64,000 bases of DNA from Acidimicrobiaceae bacterium. GTDB taxonomy: Bacteria > Actinomycetota > Acidimicrobiia > Acidimicrobiales > Poriferisodalaceae. The stretch is taken from contig PBKA01000019.1 in the NCBI GenBank assembly GCA_002721305.1, forward strand, positions 78,602 to 142,601. Reading direction: 5' to 3'. Below the pieces are notes generated by a model. It made no database searches. It was not told the origin of the DNA and saw only the letters and a program-made list of their open reading frames with translations. Below, one piece after another: positions 41,497 through 50,666 of the stretch. The translations under genes and the position numbers were made by a program. Each line of letters begins with the position of its first letter. The first letter of the stretch is position 1.

Positions 41497-43869
41497 ATGA
41501 AAGTTCTCCTGTCTTGGCTGCGCGAATTCGCCCCGATCGAAGGGGACCCTCATGAACTGGCAGACCACATGAGCGATTTAGGCATGGCCGTCGAAGAGAC
41601 CCGCGTCCTAGATTCCCTGGAAGGCCTGGTGGTAGCGAGGGTTGGTGACCTGAGACCTCATCCCAAAGCGGACAGAATCCAACTAGTGGATGTTGAAACA
41701 GGTGACGGTGAACGGCTTCAAGTCTGTTGCGGCGCATTCAACATGTCGGTGGGTGATCTAATTCCGTTTGCGACGATTGGCACAGTTATGCCTGACGGTA
41801 TGGAAATCTCGCAGAGAAAAATGCGGGGCGAAATGTCGAACGGGATGTGCTGTTCAGCCGCTGAGCTCGGCTTAGGTTCGGACCAGGACGGCATAATGAT
41901 TCTCCCCGACGATCTCGAGACAGGGGTATCGCTAATGGAGCAGTTAGGCCTCGTCGGGGACGTGCTTTGGGATCTAGAAATTAATCCGAATCGTCCCGAC
42001 GCGATGTCAGTAGCGGGCGTTGCGCGGGACTTAGCGGCACGGCTTGGCGTCCCGTTTGAGATCCCGGAGTGGACGGTAGCGTCAACTGGTTCTGAGGAAG
42101 GTCTGGCCCGTATAGAGATTGCTGATGGGGATCTCTGTCCGAGATTCACAGGCCGAGTGATTACCGGTGTGACCGTTGGCACATCGCCGCTGTGGATGCA
42201 GATGCGGTTGACGCTGTTAGGCATGCGTCCAATTAATTCTGTTGTCGACGTCTCCAATTACGTGATGCTTGAACTAGGAACACCCAATCACACATATGAC
42301 CTTTCGCTGCTTGCAAACGGTCACATAGGTGTGCGGCGGGCGGCCAACGGGGAAAGCATCACAACCCTTGATGACCAAGAGCGCACGCTTCTCGCAGATG
42401 ACGGTCTGATAGTCAACGACGGCGACGAACCCATCGGTATAGCTGGTGTCATGGGTGGAGCATCCACGGAAATCTCGGCTACAACTGATTCGGTCTTACT
42501 CGAATTGGCGTCCTGGGAGCCGGAGTCCATTGCTAGAACCTCGCAGAGGCTTGGTCTGAGATCCGAAGCGTCAGCGCGATTTGAGCGAGGAACCGATTGG
42601 AGAATAAATGCCATCGCCGTGCAACGTTTCTGTCACCTGTTGAATGAAATTAGCCCCGACGGTATCGAAGTCGTGGGCGCTGTCCTAGATGTGGCCGGTA
42701 CCACCCCGGACATCCTCTCAGTTCCCGTGCGAACCTCAAGAATCAGTATGTTGCTTGGCCGAGAGTTCTCATCAGAAGAAATACGAGAGTTGTTGACGCC
42801 GATTGGGTTTGGGATTGAAGCTACAGATAGCGAAGATGTGCAGCTTGTAACGATCCCGTCCTTTAGGCCTGACACCCAAACTGAAACAGATATTGCCGAA
42901 GAGGTAGCGCGCCACTTTGGTTACGGAAAGTTGGGTGCCACTGTCCCTAGGTCACCAGATGCTGGTCACCTATCCCCACAGCAAAAGCTTCGTCGGGTGG
43001 TCCGCCAGGTCATGACGGGTGCGGGTCTCACCGAAGCGATGCCCAACCCGTTCTTAGCTCCAGACGAGATTGCCAAGGCTGGCTTGGCCACAAAAGAACC
43101 GGTGCGATTACTTAACCCATTGGCGGTCGAAGAATCGGTCTTGAGACCTTCACTTTTGCCGGGCTTACTGGCGGCTGTCGCTTACAACTATTCGCATCGC
43201 AACACTGGAGTGAAACTGTTCGAGACCGGCGCGGTATTTGAGCCCTCAGAGGATTCATCTGCATTGCCTCTTGAGAACGAACATCTGGCAGCGTTGCTAT
43301 CCAACGCGGATGCGTTTGCCGCAACCGCACTACTCAAAGACCTTGCCTCGGCTCTCAAACTGGAATTCGAGTTGACGAACGCCGACAGCCTCGGAGGACT
43401 GCATCCCACTCGGGGTGCCCTGATCAGTATCGGAGACACAGAGGTTGGTTCAGTGGGGGAAGTTGATCCCGCGGTGCTGGGAAAGTACGAAATAGAGCAC
43501 AGATGTGCGTGGCTCGACTTAAGACTTGATCTTGTAATCGAAGCGGCCATTTCAGTCGAGGGCACCGCATATCAGCCAGTTTCCACTTTCCCCTCCAGTG
43601 ACGTTGACCTGGCCTTTGTTGTTGCCGAAGGGGTGCAGGCTTCACAGATAGAGATGACTTTAAGGAATGCTGCGGGCGAAGAGCTTCAATCGTTGCATTT
43701 GTTCGATGTCTTTCGGAGTGAGCAGATGGACGAAGGGGTGCGTTCACTGGCGTTTTCTCTGAGGCTTCAGGCAAAGGACAGAACTATGACTGATGATGAA
43801 GTAGGCGCTGTTCGTCAACGTTGCATCGATGCGGTGGAAAGTTCACATAGCGCAACTCTTCGCGCTTGA
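41497..43869 (+). CDS. pheT: Phenylalanyl-tRNA synthetase beta subunit
   Basis: A 790-residue beta chain in the long bacterial form. Domains in order: N-terminal KVLLSWLREFAP; the tRNA-binding OB domain (VARVGDLRPHPKADRIQLVDVE, RKMRGEMSNGMCCSAAELGL); B3/B4 editing (LWDLEINPNRPDAMSVAGVARDLAA, LMLEL-type NYVMLELGTPNHTYD, ERGTDWRI); B5 (TDIAEEVARHFGYGKL); and the C-terminal anticodon-binding FDX-ACB domain (VSTFPSSDVDLAFVV). It lies 12 bases after pheS and converges on the gene at 43873 with only three bases between stops. Confidence 0.97.
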   Translation: MKVLLSWLREFAPIEGDPHELADHMSDLGMAVEETRVLDSLEGLVVARVGDLRPHPKADRIQLVDVETGDGERLQVCCGAFNMSVGDLIPFATIGTVMPDGMEISQRKMRGEMSNGMCCSAAELGLGSDQDGIMILPDDLETGVSLMEQLGLVGDVLWDLEINPNRPDAMSVAGVARDLAARLGVPFEIPEWTVASTGSEEGLARIEIADGDLCPRFTGRVITGVTVGTSPLWMQMRLTLLGMRPINSVVDVSNYVMLELGTPNHTYDLSLLANGHIGVRRAANGESITTLDDQERTLLADDGLIVNDGDEPIGIAGVMGGASTEISATTDSVLLELASWEPESIARTSQRLGLRSEASARFERGTDWRINAIAVQRFCHLLNEISPDGIEVVGAVLDVAGTTPDILSVPVRTSRISMLLGREFSSEEIRELLTPIGFGIEATDSEDVQLVTIPSFRPDTQTETDIAEEVARHFGYGKLGATVPRSPDAGHLSPQQKLRRVVRQVMTGAGLTEAMPNPFLAPDEIAKAGLATKEPVRLLNPLAVEESVLRPSLLPGLLAAVAYNYSHRNTGVKLFETGAVFEPSEDSSALPLENEHLAALLSNADAFAATALLKDLASALKLEFELTNADSLGGLHPTRGALISIGDTEVGSVGEVDPAVLGKYEIEHRCAWLDLRLDLVIEAAISVEGTAYQPVSTFPSSDVDLAFVVAEGVQASQIEMTLRNAAGEELQSLHLFDVFRSEQMDEGVRSLAFSLRLQAKDRTMTDDEVGAVRQRCIDAVESSHSATLRA

Positions 43870-43872
43870 ACA

Positions 43873-44790
43873 TTAATAACCGAGATCGATGTCTACTGGA
43901 CCTATTAGCGGTAAGCCCCCTATTCGCCGTTGGACATTTTCAGTTACTCGCTGAGCAAGTAGGGGGAGGCCCATCTCAGGAGTGTTGCCGATGTGTGGAG
44001 TAATGATGCAATTTTCCAGTGCCCAAAGGGGATGACCTTCGGGTAATGGTTCGGGGTCGGTGACATCGAGAGCTGCGCCCCCAATAGAGTTGTTTCGTAA
44101 GGCTTCTACTAGGTCATCGGTGACGACGTGACCACCGCGAGCGACATTCACTATCCACGCGTGGTCGGGGAGTAGCGCAAGCTCCTCCTTGGCGATGACT
44201 CCCGTCGTTTCAGGTGTCAACGCGAGCGCTAGAACCAGAAGATCTGAGTTCGGTAAAACGTCGTGCAAGTTTTTTGAACTAACTACTTTGGCGGCACCCT
44301 CCATCGGGGATGCGTGATTTCGAACGACGGTTACTTCGCAATCAAACGGTGCGAGAAGTGGCAAGAGTTCCTCAGTGATTCCGCCTCCACCAAGAATCGT
44401 GACCTTCGCGCCCAACAGATTCTGACCCCGGGGTTCGGACCACGTGTCGGCACGAGAGTAAGTGTTCACAGCCCTAAATCCCGCTAGGGCGAGAGCCAAA
44501 ACGTGTTCGGCGACGGGAGAAGCATAAACGCCTTTGCCGCACGTCCAAGTGAGATGCGGTCGGGAGCGAAGCATCTCGACAAACGGTTCGATCCCCGCGT
44601 ACGGCAACTGCACCCAATCGATATTCGAGTTTTCGTCGAGCATTGGGGGAAGAAGGTCAGCTTGAGCCGGTTCAGCCCATACCAACACCTCTGCACTTCC
44701 GGGGCTGACCACCTCTCCTCCTCCGATCTCAACAGCGGCGACCAGGGACTCACGGCGCCAGCAATCTGGTTCGACAGCGACTTTCAACAT
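43873..44790 (-). CDS. D-isomer-specific 2-hydroxyacid dehydrogenase
   Basis: A 305-residue NAD-dependent oxidoreductase. Catalytic residues are visible: Arg in VNVARGGHVVTDD, Glu in DVTDPEPLPEGHPLW and His in ITPHIGNTPE. The nucleotide-binding turn reads LGGGGITEELL, with Thr in place of the third glycine of GxGxxG, as in a known subgroup. The substrate-side segment CGKGVYASPVAEHVLALAL is typical. The substrate is unknown. TAGCGT lies seven bases before ATG 44790. It opens the minus-strand accessory cluster after pheT. Confidence 0.87.
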   Translation of the reverse strand: MLKVAVEPDCWRRESLVAAVEIGGGEVVSPGSAEVLVWAEPAQADLLPPMLDENSNIDWVQLPYAGIEPFVEMLRSRPHLTWTCGKGVYASPVAEHVLALALAGFRAVNTYSRADTWSEPRGQNLLGAKVTILGGGGITEELLPLLAPFDCEVTVVRNHASPMEGAAKVVSSKNLHDVLPNSDLLVLALALTPETTGVIAKEELALLPDHAWIVNVARGGHVVTDDLVEALRNNSIGGAALDVTDPEPLPEGHPLWALENCIITPHIGNTPEMGLPLLAQRVTENVQRRIGGLPLIGPVDIDLGY

Positions 44791-44797
44791 GATGAAG

Positions 44798-44803
44798 ACG
44801 CTA
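44798..44803 (-). promoter_or_regulatory. Putative -10 element (TAGCGT) for the 2-hydroxyacid dehydrogenase gene
   Basis: On the minus strand TAGCGT is followed by CTTCATC and the ATG at 44790. It is the same hexamer as at 33237 and 26845, and no ribosome-binding site is seen. Confidence 0.42.
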
Positions 44804-44840
44804 GACGGTCAGATCGTCGGATTGCTCATAGCGGGTCGCT

Positions 44841-45665
44841 TTATGAACGACTGTCGGCGATCAACCCACCATCGGGAAAGATGATTTCACCGGTGACGAA
44901 ACTCGCTTCATCGCTGCACAAGTAGAGGCACGCGTTGGCGATATCTGATGGTTCCCCGAGCCGCCGCAGAGGGGTTTCTTTGATTCGATCTTCAACCCAG
45001 GCGTCGTTGCTCGTAGCGGCGCCACTCATTGAAGTCCTGATGTATCCGGGACCAACCGCGTTCACTCGAATTCCGTACCGCGCAAGTTCTATAGCTCCGC
45101 ATTTCGTCAGCATCCACACTCCGGCCTTCGAGACGCAATAGTCCGATGCCCCCATGAGGGCTGTCTTGCCGGCGACGGAAGCTATGTTGACAATCGCTCC
45201 TCCGTCAGATTCAGCCATCTGTTTGGCTACTAACTGGTTGGTCAACATGACACCGGTGAGGTTGACATCCAAGACACGTTGCCAACTTGATAAGGATTTG
45301 TCGATCAGCATCATGTCCTGGCGGTCATGACGATCAGCGCCGGCCTGCTCTTCAGCTTCTCGGCTTACGTAACCGGCATGAGAAATTCCGGCGGCAGCGA
45401 CACACGCATCGATTTTTCCGAAAGTTTCAACAGCGCTGTTGGCCATACCTTCCACCTCTTCAGGGATCGACGTATCGACCGCCAATGCGATCGCCTCGCC
45501 GCCCATGGATGCAACTTCGTCTGAAACCGCTGTAGCTCGCTCGAGATTGAGGTCGGCGACCACAATTTTCGCCCCCTCTTCCGCGAAGCGAAGGCAGCAC
45601 GCCCTACCGATGCCGGATGCACCCCCAGTAATGATCGAGACCTTTTCAGCCATACGCCCAGTCAT
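44841..45665 (-). CDS. Short-chain dehydrogenase/reductase
   Basis: A 274-residue classical SDR. The cofactor motif is ITGGASGIGRACCLRFAEEGA, with an Asp in VVADLN after strand two that favours NAD. NVNLTGVM-type VLDVNLTGV, the catalytic Ser in VNIASVAGKT, YCVSKAGVW (YxxxK) and PGYIRTSM are all present, as is the C-terminal GEIIFPDGG. An insert (AEEQAGADRHDRQDMMLIDKS) of about 20 residues lies after the AAAGISH motif. ATG 45665 has GGAGG six bases upstream and is preferred. The substrate is unknown. Confidence 0.9.
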   Translation of the reverse strand: MTGRMAEKVSIITGGASGIGRACCLRFAEEGAKIVVADLNLERATAVSDEVASMGGEAIALAVDTSIPEEVEGMANSAVETFGKIDACVAAAGISHAGYVSREAEEQAGADRHDRQDMMLIDKSLSSWQRVLDVNLTGVMLTNQLVAKQMAESDGGAIVNIASVAGKTALMGASDYCVSKAGVWMLTKCGAIELARYGIRVNAVGPGYIRTSMSGAATSNDAWVEDRIKETPLRRLGEPSDIANACLYLCSDEASFVTGEIIFPDGGLIADSRS

Positions 45666-45738
45666 CACAAACCTCCAAATGTCTCGACACAGAGTAGATA
45701 CCCGGAGAGAATCTTGCTTGTGAGAATCTGAGACCTGG

Positions 45739-48141
45739 TTACTCCAGAACGCCTGCTATCACCAGGTCCGCAATCTGGTCTCCGTCGTAGCCCAAGAGAT
45801 CACTCAGAATCTCGAAATTGTGCTCACCCCACAACGGCCCACTCCTTGTAGGTGTCCCGTCGCTCCTCGACAAGCGAAAACCGTATTGTTCAGCCCACGT
45901 TGTGTCGTAAATCTCGTGTGGTACTTCAACAAAATGGTTGCGGTGGATCAACTGCTCATCGGATGTAACTTCGGGGCTGTTTTGAACCTGATGGGCCGGA
46001 ACCCCGGCGGCTTGCAGAAATTCAGTAGTTTCTGCGGCATCTCGGGGAAGACACCAATCCTTCAATATTTGATCCAGTTCCTCTTCTCTCTCAAGACGTT
46101 CAGGTACTTCAAGATTCGCTAACTCATCTTTGCCTATCGCTTGAGCCAGGGCTTGCCACTGCCCGTCGTCTTCGCAAGCGATAGCGACCCATTCGTCTTT
46201 TTCGCCATGAGCACATTCGTATACCGAATGAGGTGCCATCCACCGGTCAGCATTTCCCATCCTGCTTTGGGCAAATCCATTGACCTCTTGATCAAGGACT
46301 GCTTCAGTCAAGAAGTGAATACCGCCTTCTGCTTGTGAAAAGTCGAGCAGCATCCCTTCACCCGTGCGTTCTCGGTAATCAAGGGCCGCCATGAGTAGTG
46401 CCGCAGTGAGACGTGGGGAAGTGGCATCGGTGTAAGCCAGGAAGGGACCCGCCGGTAGCCGGTCTGCCCAACCAGTCAATTCGTAATAACCGCCAGTGGC
46501 TGCACCCATGTTTCCGAAACCGGGAATGGGAGACAAAGGGCCACTTTGTCCGAAGAGGGTCGTCGAACAAACAATCAGATGGGGGTTGGCTTCGAGTAGT
46601 TCTGAAGGGCTGAGTCCAATCCTGTCGAGCACACCCGCTGAAAAGGCGTTGACAACGATGTCGCTCTTAGCTGCTAGATCCAGAACGACTTGGCGTGCCT
46701 CGGGGGCTTTCAGATTGATTTGGAGACTTTCTTTGTGCGCGTTGATTGAGTGCCATTGCTGACTGTTCTCCGGGCCGTCCAGATCTTCAGGGTCCCGACT
46801 TAAGCCCGAGGTACGTACTTGGTCAGGTCGAGTCTGGGACTCCACGCGGATGACACGGGCTCCGTAGTAGCCCAACATGCGGGTGGCGAAGGGTCCGGCG
46901 TACACCCACGTGAAGTCAAGCACGGTAACGCCTTCGAACGGGAGCTTGTCAGCTGCTGGGGTGGGTTTCACTGTTCGGATATCGCGGTTCTCATTCAACA
47001 CTTCCTGGGTGTGTTCGCCCAGCAACGGAGGTCTGCCAAGCCGCTTAACCGCCATGGGAGTTCCATGAGCCCAAGGTCCCGGAAATCTCACCTTTTTCCC
47101 GACCTGGTCTACTTCGACTTCATCCCAGAACTCTCGCTCGGCGTAGTGGGGTGTTTCAAGAACATCTTCGGGAGTGATGACCGGAACCAAGAGAAGTTTG
47201 TCTCGTTGAGCCATAGCAAAAAGATCATGTTTGCTGTGGGAACGGAGCGCGTTGGCTAGGCATTGAGCCGTCCGCTCTGTGATCGACGCGACGTCTTCGA
47301 CGGCTCGGTCAGTTAACAAGTCGGTCCAATCGAGTCCGTAGAGGTCTTCGTCTAGGTGTCCTTCTTCGTTCACCCACTCAAGCAAGCGGTTCGTAAATGA
47401 CCCAACCAGAACACCCGGTAGGAAAGTAATTGTGACGTGACCGTCGGCGCACTCGTAGACGAAGCGAAATTCAACCATCCCCAATAATTCGAACCCACCA
47501 CCAGTTCTTTGAGCTGGGGGATTTCCGCACAAGGAGGGCGTGAGCCACCCTTGGGCTGTCAGGATCATTGCTTCTTGAGCAGAGACGTCTACATGCTGTC
47601 CCATGCCGCTCACCCTTCGTTCCGTTAATGCGATGAGGGCGGCACAAGCAGCCTCAGACCCAGCGTTAACCCACACTTGAGGAGCTGAAATGCGCACTGG
47701 CGCCCGATCCCGGTAACCGTTGAGCGACATTGGGCCGGCTGCTGCATTGAGAGTGAGATCTGTCCCAAGCCAACTTGACTTGGGACCATCATCTCCAAAG
47801 TTGCTCAATGAAACCGTTACGAGCGACGGGTTGATCGAACGAAGCGCCTCTAGGTCGATCTCCATTGCACCGCATTCGATGACAACGTCGGCGGTACGGG
47901 CGAGTTCCAACAACTGTTCTGACTTGTCCACCACAACCGATCGTTTACCTCGGTTATAGGCCCAATGTTGAAGTGAGCACTCTGGATTTTCGTTGCCGCC
48001 GGCGAATGGCGCGAGGTGCCGGGAACGTTGGCCCCCTGGCGGTTCGACCGCAATGACGTCGGCCCCCAACTGAGCGAGCAAAAAGCCTGCGAAGTGGCCC
48101 CGATCATCTGTTAGATCCAGCACACGATAATGCGACAACAT
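45739..48141 (-). CDS. Fused double-domain CaiB/BaiF (family III) CoA-transferase, paralogue 1
   Basis: An 800-residue protein with two family III CoA-transferase domains in tandem, where the usual enzyme is ~400 residues. Domain 1 starts YRVLDLTDDRGHFAGFLLAQLGADVIAVEPP and contains AYNRGKRSVVVD and GQHVDVSAQEAM. Domain 2 starts near residue 400 with LPFEGVTVLDFTWVYAGPFATRML and contains ATGGYYELTGWADR and LLDFSQAEGGIHF. The C-terminus GEHNFEILSDLLGY is typical. At the position of the catalytic Asp both domains appear to have Glu. ATG 48141, after a GGGGGG stretch, is preferred to 48162. It is co-linear with the gene at 50667. Substrates are unknown. Confidence 0.88.
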   Translation of the reverse strand: MLSHYRVLDLTDDRGHFAGFLLAQLGADVIAVEPPGGQRSRHLAPFAGGNENPECSLQHWAYNRGKRSVVVDKSEQLLELARTADVVIECGAMEIDLEALRSINPSLVTVSLSNFGDDGPKSSWLGTDLTLNAAAGPMSLNGYRDRAPVRISAPQVWVNAGSEAACAALIALTERRVSGMGQHVDVSAQEAMILTAQGWLTPSLCGNPPAQRTGGGFELLGMVEFRFVYECADGHVTITFLPGVLVGSFTNRLLEWVNEEGHLDEDLYGLDWTDLLTDRAVEDVASITERTAQCLANALRSHSKHDLFAMAQRDKLLLVPVITPEDVLETPHYAEREFWDEVEVDQVGKKVRFPGPWAHGTPMAVKRLGRPPLLGEHTQEVLNENRDIRTVKPTPAADKLPFEGVTVLDFTWVYAGPFATRMLGYYGARVIRVESQTRPDQVRTSGLSRDPEDLDGPENSQQWHSINAHKESLQINLKAPEARQVVLDLAAKSDIVVNAFSAGVLDRIGLSPSELLEANPHLIVCSTTLFGQSGPLSPIPGFGNMGAATGGYYELTGWADRLPAGPFLAYTDATSPRLTAALLMAALDYRERTGEGMLLDFSQAEGGIHFLTEAVLDQEVNGFAQSRMGNADRWMAPHSVYECAHGEKDEWVAIACEDDGQWQALAQAIGKDELANLEVPERLEREEELDQILKDWCLPRDAAETTEFLQAAGVPAHQVQNSPEVTSDEQLIHRNHFVEVPHEIYDTTWAEQYGFRLSRSDGTPTRSGPLWGEHNFEILSDLLGYDGDQIADLVIAGVLE

Positions 48142-48185
48142 CCAAGCCCCCCGGTTCTTCAATCACCCGAAAGCATGATCGTAGT

Positions 48186-48231
48186 GTCGACCTTCAGCGC
48201 AAGTCGACAGAACATGCTGAACTGTCGACTT
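48186..48231. promoter_or_regulatory. Inverted repeat / triple GTCGAC site in a divergent promoter region
   Basis: AAGTCGACAG (48201-48210) and CTGTCGACTT (48222-48231) form a perfect 10-base inverted repeat around an 11-base spacer. A third GTCGAC lies at 48186. The site is in the 104-base region between the divergent CoA-transferase and carboxylase genes, a natural place for an operator. No regulator gene is next to it. Confidence 0.55.
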
Positions 48232-48245
48232 ACTCCGAGGAACAT

Positions 48246-49814
48246 ATGACTGAAGAAGAAAAAGAGAGCGTAAAGGACCCCGTCGCAGATTTACACGAAC
48301 GGCAACGACGTATTCGCGAAGAAATGGGTGGAGCGGACAAGGTCGCGAAGATGCGACAAGAAGGAACTCCCACTATCCGAGATCACATAAACGGTGTCTT
48401 AGACAGCGAGTCATTTCGCGAACTTGGCACGCACAGCCGATCGATGCGCCTCGAGGATCGACACAACACTCCTGGTGACGGCAAAGTCGGAGGTGAGGGT
48501 CGAATTGATGGCCGCCCTGTCGCCATTGGCGGGGATGACATAACTGTCAAGAAGGGCTCCAGCGCGATTGTGGGCGGTCGACGGATGCACCGCATTTACG
48601 ATCGTGCTCTTGAACGCGGCATGCCATACGTGTACATCGGAGAAACCGGCGGAGGTCGGATTCCTGACCTGATTGGGGCGGAAGGCATAGCCGATGTGGC
48701 ACCAGACCCCGAGCTGGCGCAAAGGCGAAGGCAAATCCCGATGGCGACCATGATCGTTGGTCAAAGCTTCGGCGGCTCATCATTCCAATCGGCGTTCTCT
48801 GACTTCGTAGTGCAGGTGCGCGGTTCGGTTTTGGCTGTCACTTCGCCCAGAGTTTTCGAAGTGGCAACCGGCGAAATTATTGGATTCGAGGAGCTAGGTG
48901 GAGTTGATGTCCACTCCCGAATCACGGGCCAAATTGATCTGGGCGTAGATACTTTTGAAGAAGGCTATGTAGCGGTTCGGAGGTGGCTCTCATATCTCCC
49001 GTCGAACGCGTGGACGACCGCGCCTCGAAGCGACTTTCGAGTTGACCTGAGACCGGACGATTCGCTGGCCGAGATGATCCCGTTGAAGAGAACCCGTGGA
49101 TATGACATGCGTCGGTTTAGTTCAGCTCTTTTGGACCCTGGCACGTTCATGGAGTTACAACCCGGATACGCCCGTAACCTCACCACTGGTTTAGGAAGAC
49201 TCGATGGTTTTTCTGTCGGAATTATCGGTAACAATCCCATGTTTAACGCCGGGGTTTTAGATCCGGAAGCCTGCCGCAAAGCTGTTCGGCTGATGTGTCT
49301 TTGTGACGCGTTTAACTTACCGGTCATCTTCTTGATGGATGTCCCCGGCTTTATGGTGGGAAAGGCCGTTGAACACGACCGGATTCTGTCCCTAGCGATT
49401 CGTTTCGTTGAGGCGTTAGGCAACATGTCCACGCCGACGTTGACGGTGACGCTCCGTAAAGGTTTCGGGCTGGCGTTTCCCGCTATGAACGGTTCCGGTC
49501 TGGGATCATCAGGTTTGTATTCGTGGCCTGGAGCAGAAATTGGCTTCATGGATCCAGATGTTGGGGTCAACGTTGCATACGCATCGAGACTTGAGCAGTT
49601 GGATCCCTCAGAGGCAGATGCTGAGCGAGCCAGAATGATCTCAGAAATCTCATTAGCAACTTCACCATACGAGGCGGCGGGAACTCTTCGAATCGATGAA
49701 GTAATTGATCCCGCTGACACTCGAAGCGTTCTTGTCGAGGACCTCCGACAACTAGAGGGCCGTCGTGTACCTCCGCCAGAGGAGAGACCGCTCAGCTATT
49801 GGCCTACTGTTTAA
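48246..49814 (+). CDS. Acyl-CoA carboxylase carboxyltransferase (beta) subunit
   Basis: A 522-residue biotin-dependent carboxyltransferase of the propionyl/methylcrotonyl-CoA carboxylase beta type, transferring CO2 from biotin to an acyl-CoA. N-terminal half: GGADKVAKMRQEGTPTIRDHI, GRPVAIGGDDITVKKGSSA, GETGGGRIPDLIGAEGI. C-terminal half: VGIIGNNPMFNAGVLDPEACRKAVRLMCLCDAF, FLMDVPGFMVGKAVEHD and the GLGSSGLYSWPGAEIGFM oxyanion region. It lacks a biotin carboxylase or biotin carrier partner in the window, so it may use one encoded elsewhere. GAGG precedes ATG 48246. Confidence 0.9.
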   Translation: MTEEEKESVKDPVADLHERQRRIREEMGGADKVAKMRQEGTPTIRDHINGVLDSESFRELGTHSRSMRLEDRHNTPGDGKVGGEGRIDGRPVAIGGDDITVKKGSSAIVGGRRMHRIYDRALERGMPYVYIGETGGGRIPDLIGAEGIADVAPDPELAQRRRQIPMATMIVGQSFGGSSFQSAFSDFVVQVRGSVLAVTSPRVFEVATGEIIGFEELGGVDVHSRITGQIDLGVDTFEEGYVAVRRWLSYLPSNAWTTAPRSDFRVDLRPDDSLAEMIPLKRTRGYDMRRFSSALLDPGTFMELQPGYARNLTTGLGRLDGFSVGIIGNNPMFNAGVLDPEACRKAVRLMCLCDAFNLPVIFLMDVPGFMVGKAVEHDRILSLAIRFVEALGNMSTPTLTVTLRKGFGLAFPAMNGSGLGSSGLYSWPGAEIGFMDPDVGVNVAYASRLEQLDPSEADAERARMISEISLATSPYEAAGTLRIDEVIDPADTRSVLVEDLRQLEGRRVPPPEERPLSYWPTV

Positions 49815-49835
49815 ACACAGAACGAGGTTGTTGGT

Positions 49836-50654
49836 ATGAGCTATGAGGTAACTGAAGAACAACGAAGCGCGTGTACTCAGGATGGGGCAGTGCCGCTCAG
49901 GAATGTTGTAAATGAAGAGTGGCTTGAGGTCCTCGAGGCGGGTATCGAACGCGACATCGATGAACCAGGGCCGTTCTTCCATGGGTATGTTCCCGATAAT
50001 GGGGTGGGTCGGTTCCATGGAAACATCAGAATCTGGGAGACCGATTCTGAAATGGAGAGATTCTGCACTCAAGGCCCACTGGTCTCGTTGGCTGCACAGT
50101 TCTTTGACTCGTCAAAGGTCAACCTCTTTTATGACCAACTGTTCGTCAAGGAACCGGGAACCGAAAATCGAACTCGTTGGCACAACGATTTGCCTTACTG
50201 GCCCGTCCGGGGACAGCAAATCATGTCGTTTTGGGTGGCTCTGGACGCCGTGACCGTCGACAGTGGTGCGCTCGAATTCATAAAGGGTTCCCACTTATGG
50301 GATATCTGGTACCAACCGGAGACCTTCGGGAAGACGTCAGGTCACGGCGAATACGAGAGGAACCCCGACTACATCGATATTCCTGACATCCAAGCCATGC
50401 GCGATAGGTACGACATCATTAGTTGGGACCTAGAGCCTGGTGACGTGTACGCGTTTCATGCGATGACAGTCCACGGGGCCGGAGGAAACCTACGGTCGGA
50501 CATCCGACGTCGCGGTTACACCGTTCGGTATTGCGGAGATGACGCGGTATATGACACCCGCAAAGGCACCCAGGGTCACCTTCGGTCTGAAGTGCATCGC
50601 GATGGTGATCAATTAGACAGTGAGCAGTATCCACTTGTGTGGAGCGCTAGCTAG
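49836..50654 (+). CDS. Phytanoyl-CoA dioxygenase (PhyH) family protein 1
   Basis: A 272-residue Fe(II)/2-oxoglutarate oxygenase. The metal triad is visible as HND in TRWHNDLPYWP and the distal His in FHAMTVHGAGGNLR; the 2OG-binding Arg is probably in RRRGYTVRY. The segment SFWVALDAVTVDSGALEFIKGSHLW is typical PhyH. GAGG lies nine bases before ATG 49836, 22 bases after the carboxylase stop, so they are probably co-transcribed. The substrate need not be an acyl-CoA. Confidence 0.88.
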   Translation: MSYEVTEEQRSACTQDGAVPLRNVVNEEWLEVLEAGIERDIDEPGPFFHGYVPDNGVGRFHGNIRIWETDSEMERFCTQGPLVSLAAQFFDSSKVNLFYDQLFVKEPGTENRTRWHNDLPYWPVRGQQIMSFWVALDAVTVDSGALEFIKGSHLWDIWYQPETFGKTSGHGEYERNPDYIDIPDIQAMRDRYDIISWDLEPGDVYAFHAMTVHGAGGNLRSDIRRRGYTVRYCGDDAVYDTRKGTQGHLRSEVHRDGDQLDSEQYPLVWSAS

Positions 50655-50666
50655 TAGCAGGGCTCA

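Noticed and set aside
41718-42257. 179-aa antisense ORF inside pheT
   Set aside because: Ser/Pro/Arg-rich shadow of the conserved tRNA-binding and B3/B4 region.
48965-49720. 251-aa antisense ORF inside the carboxylase gene
   Set aside because: Shadow frame; the sense strand encodes continuous conserved carboxyltransferase sequence.
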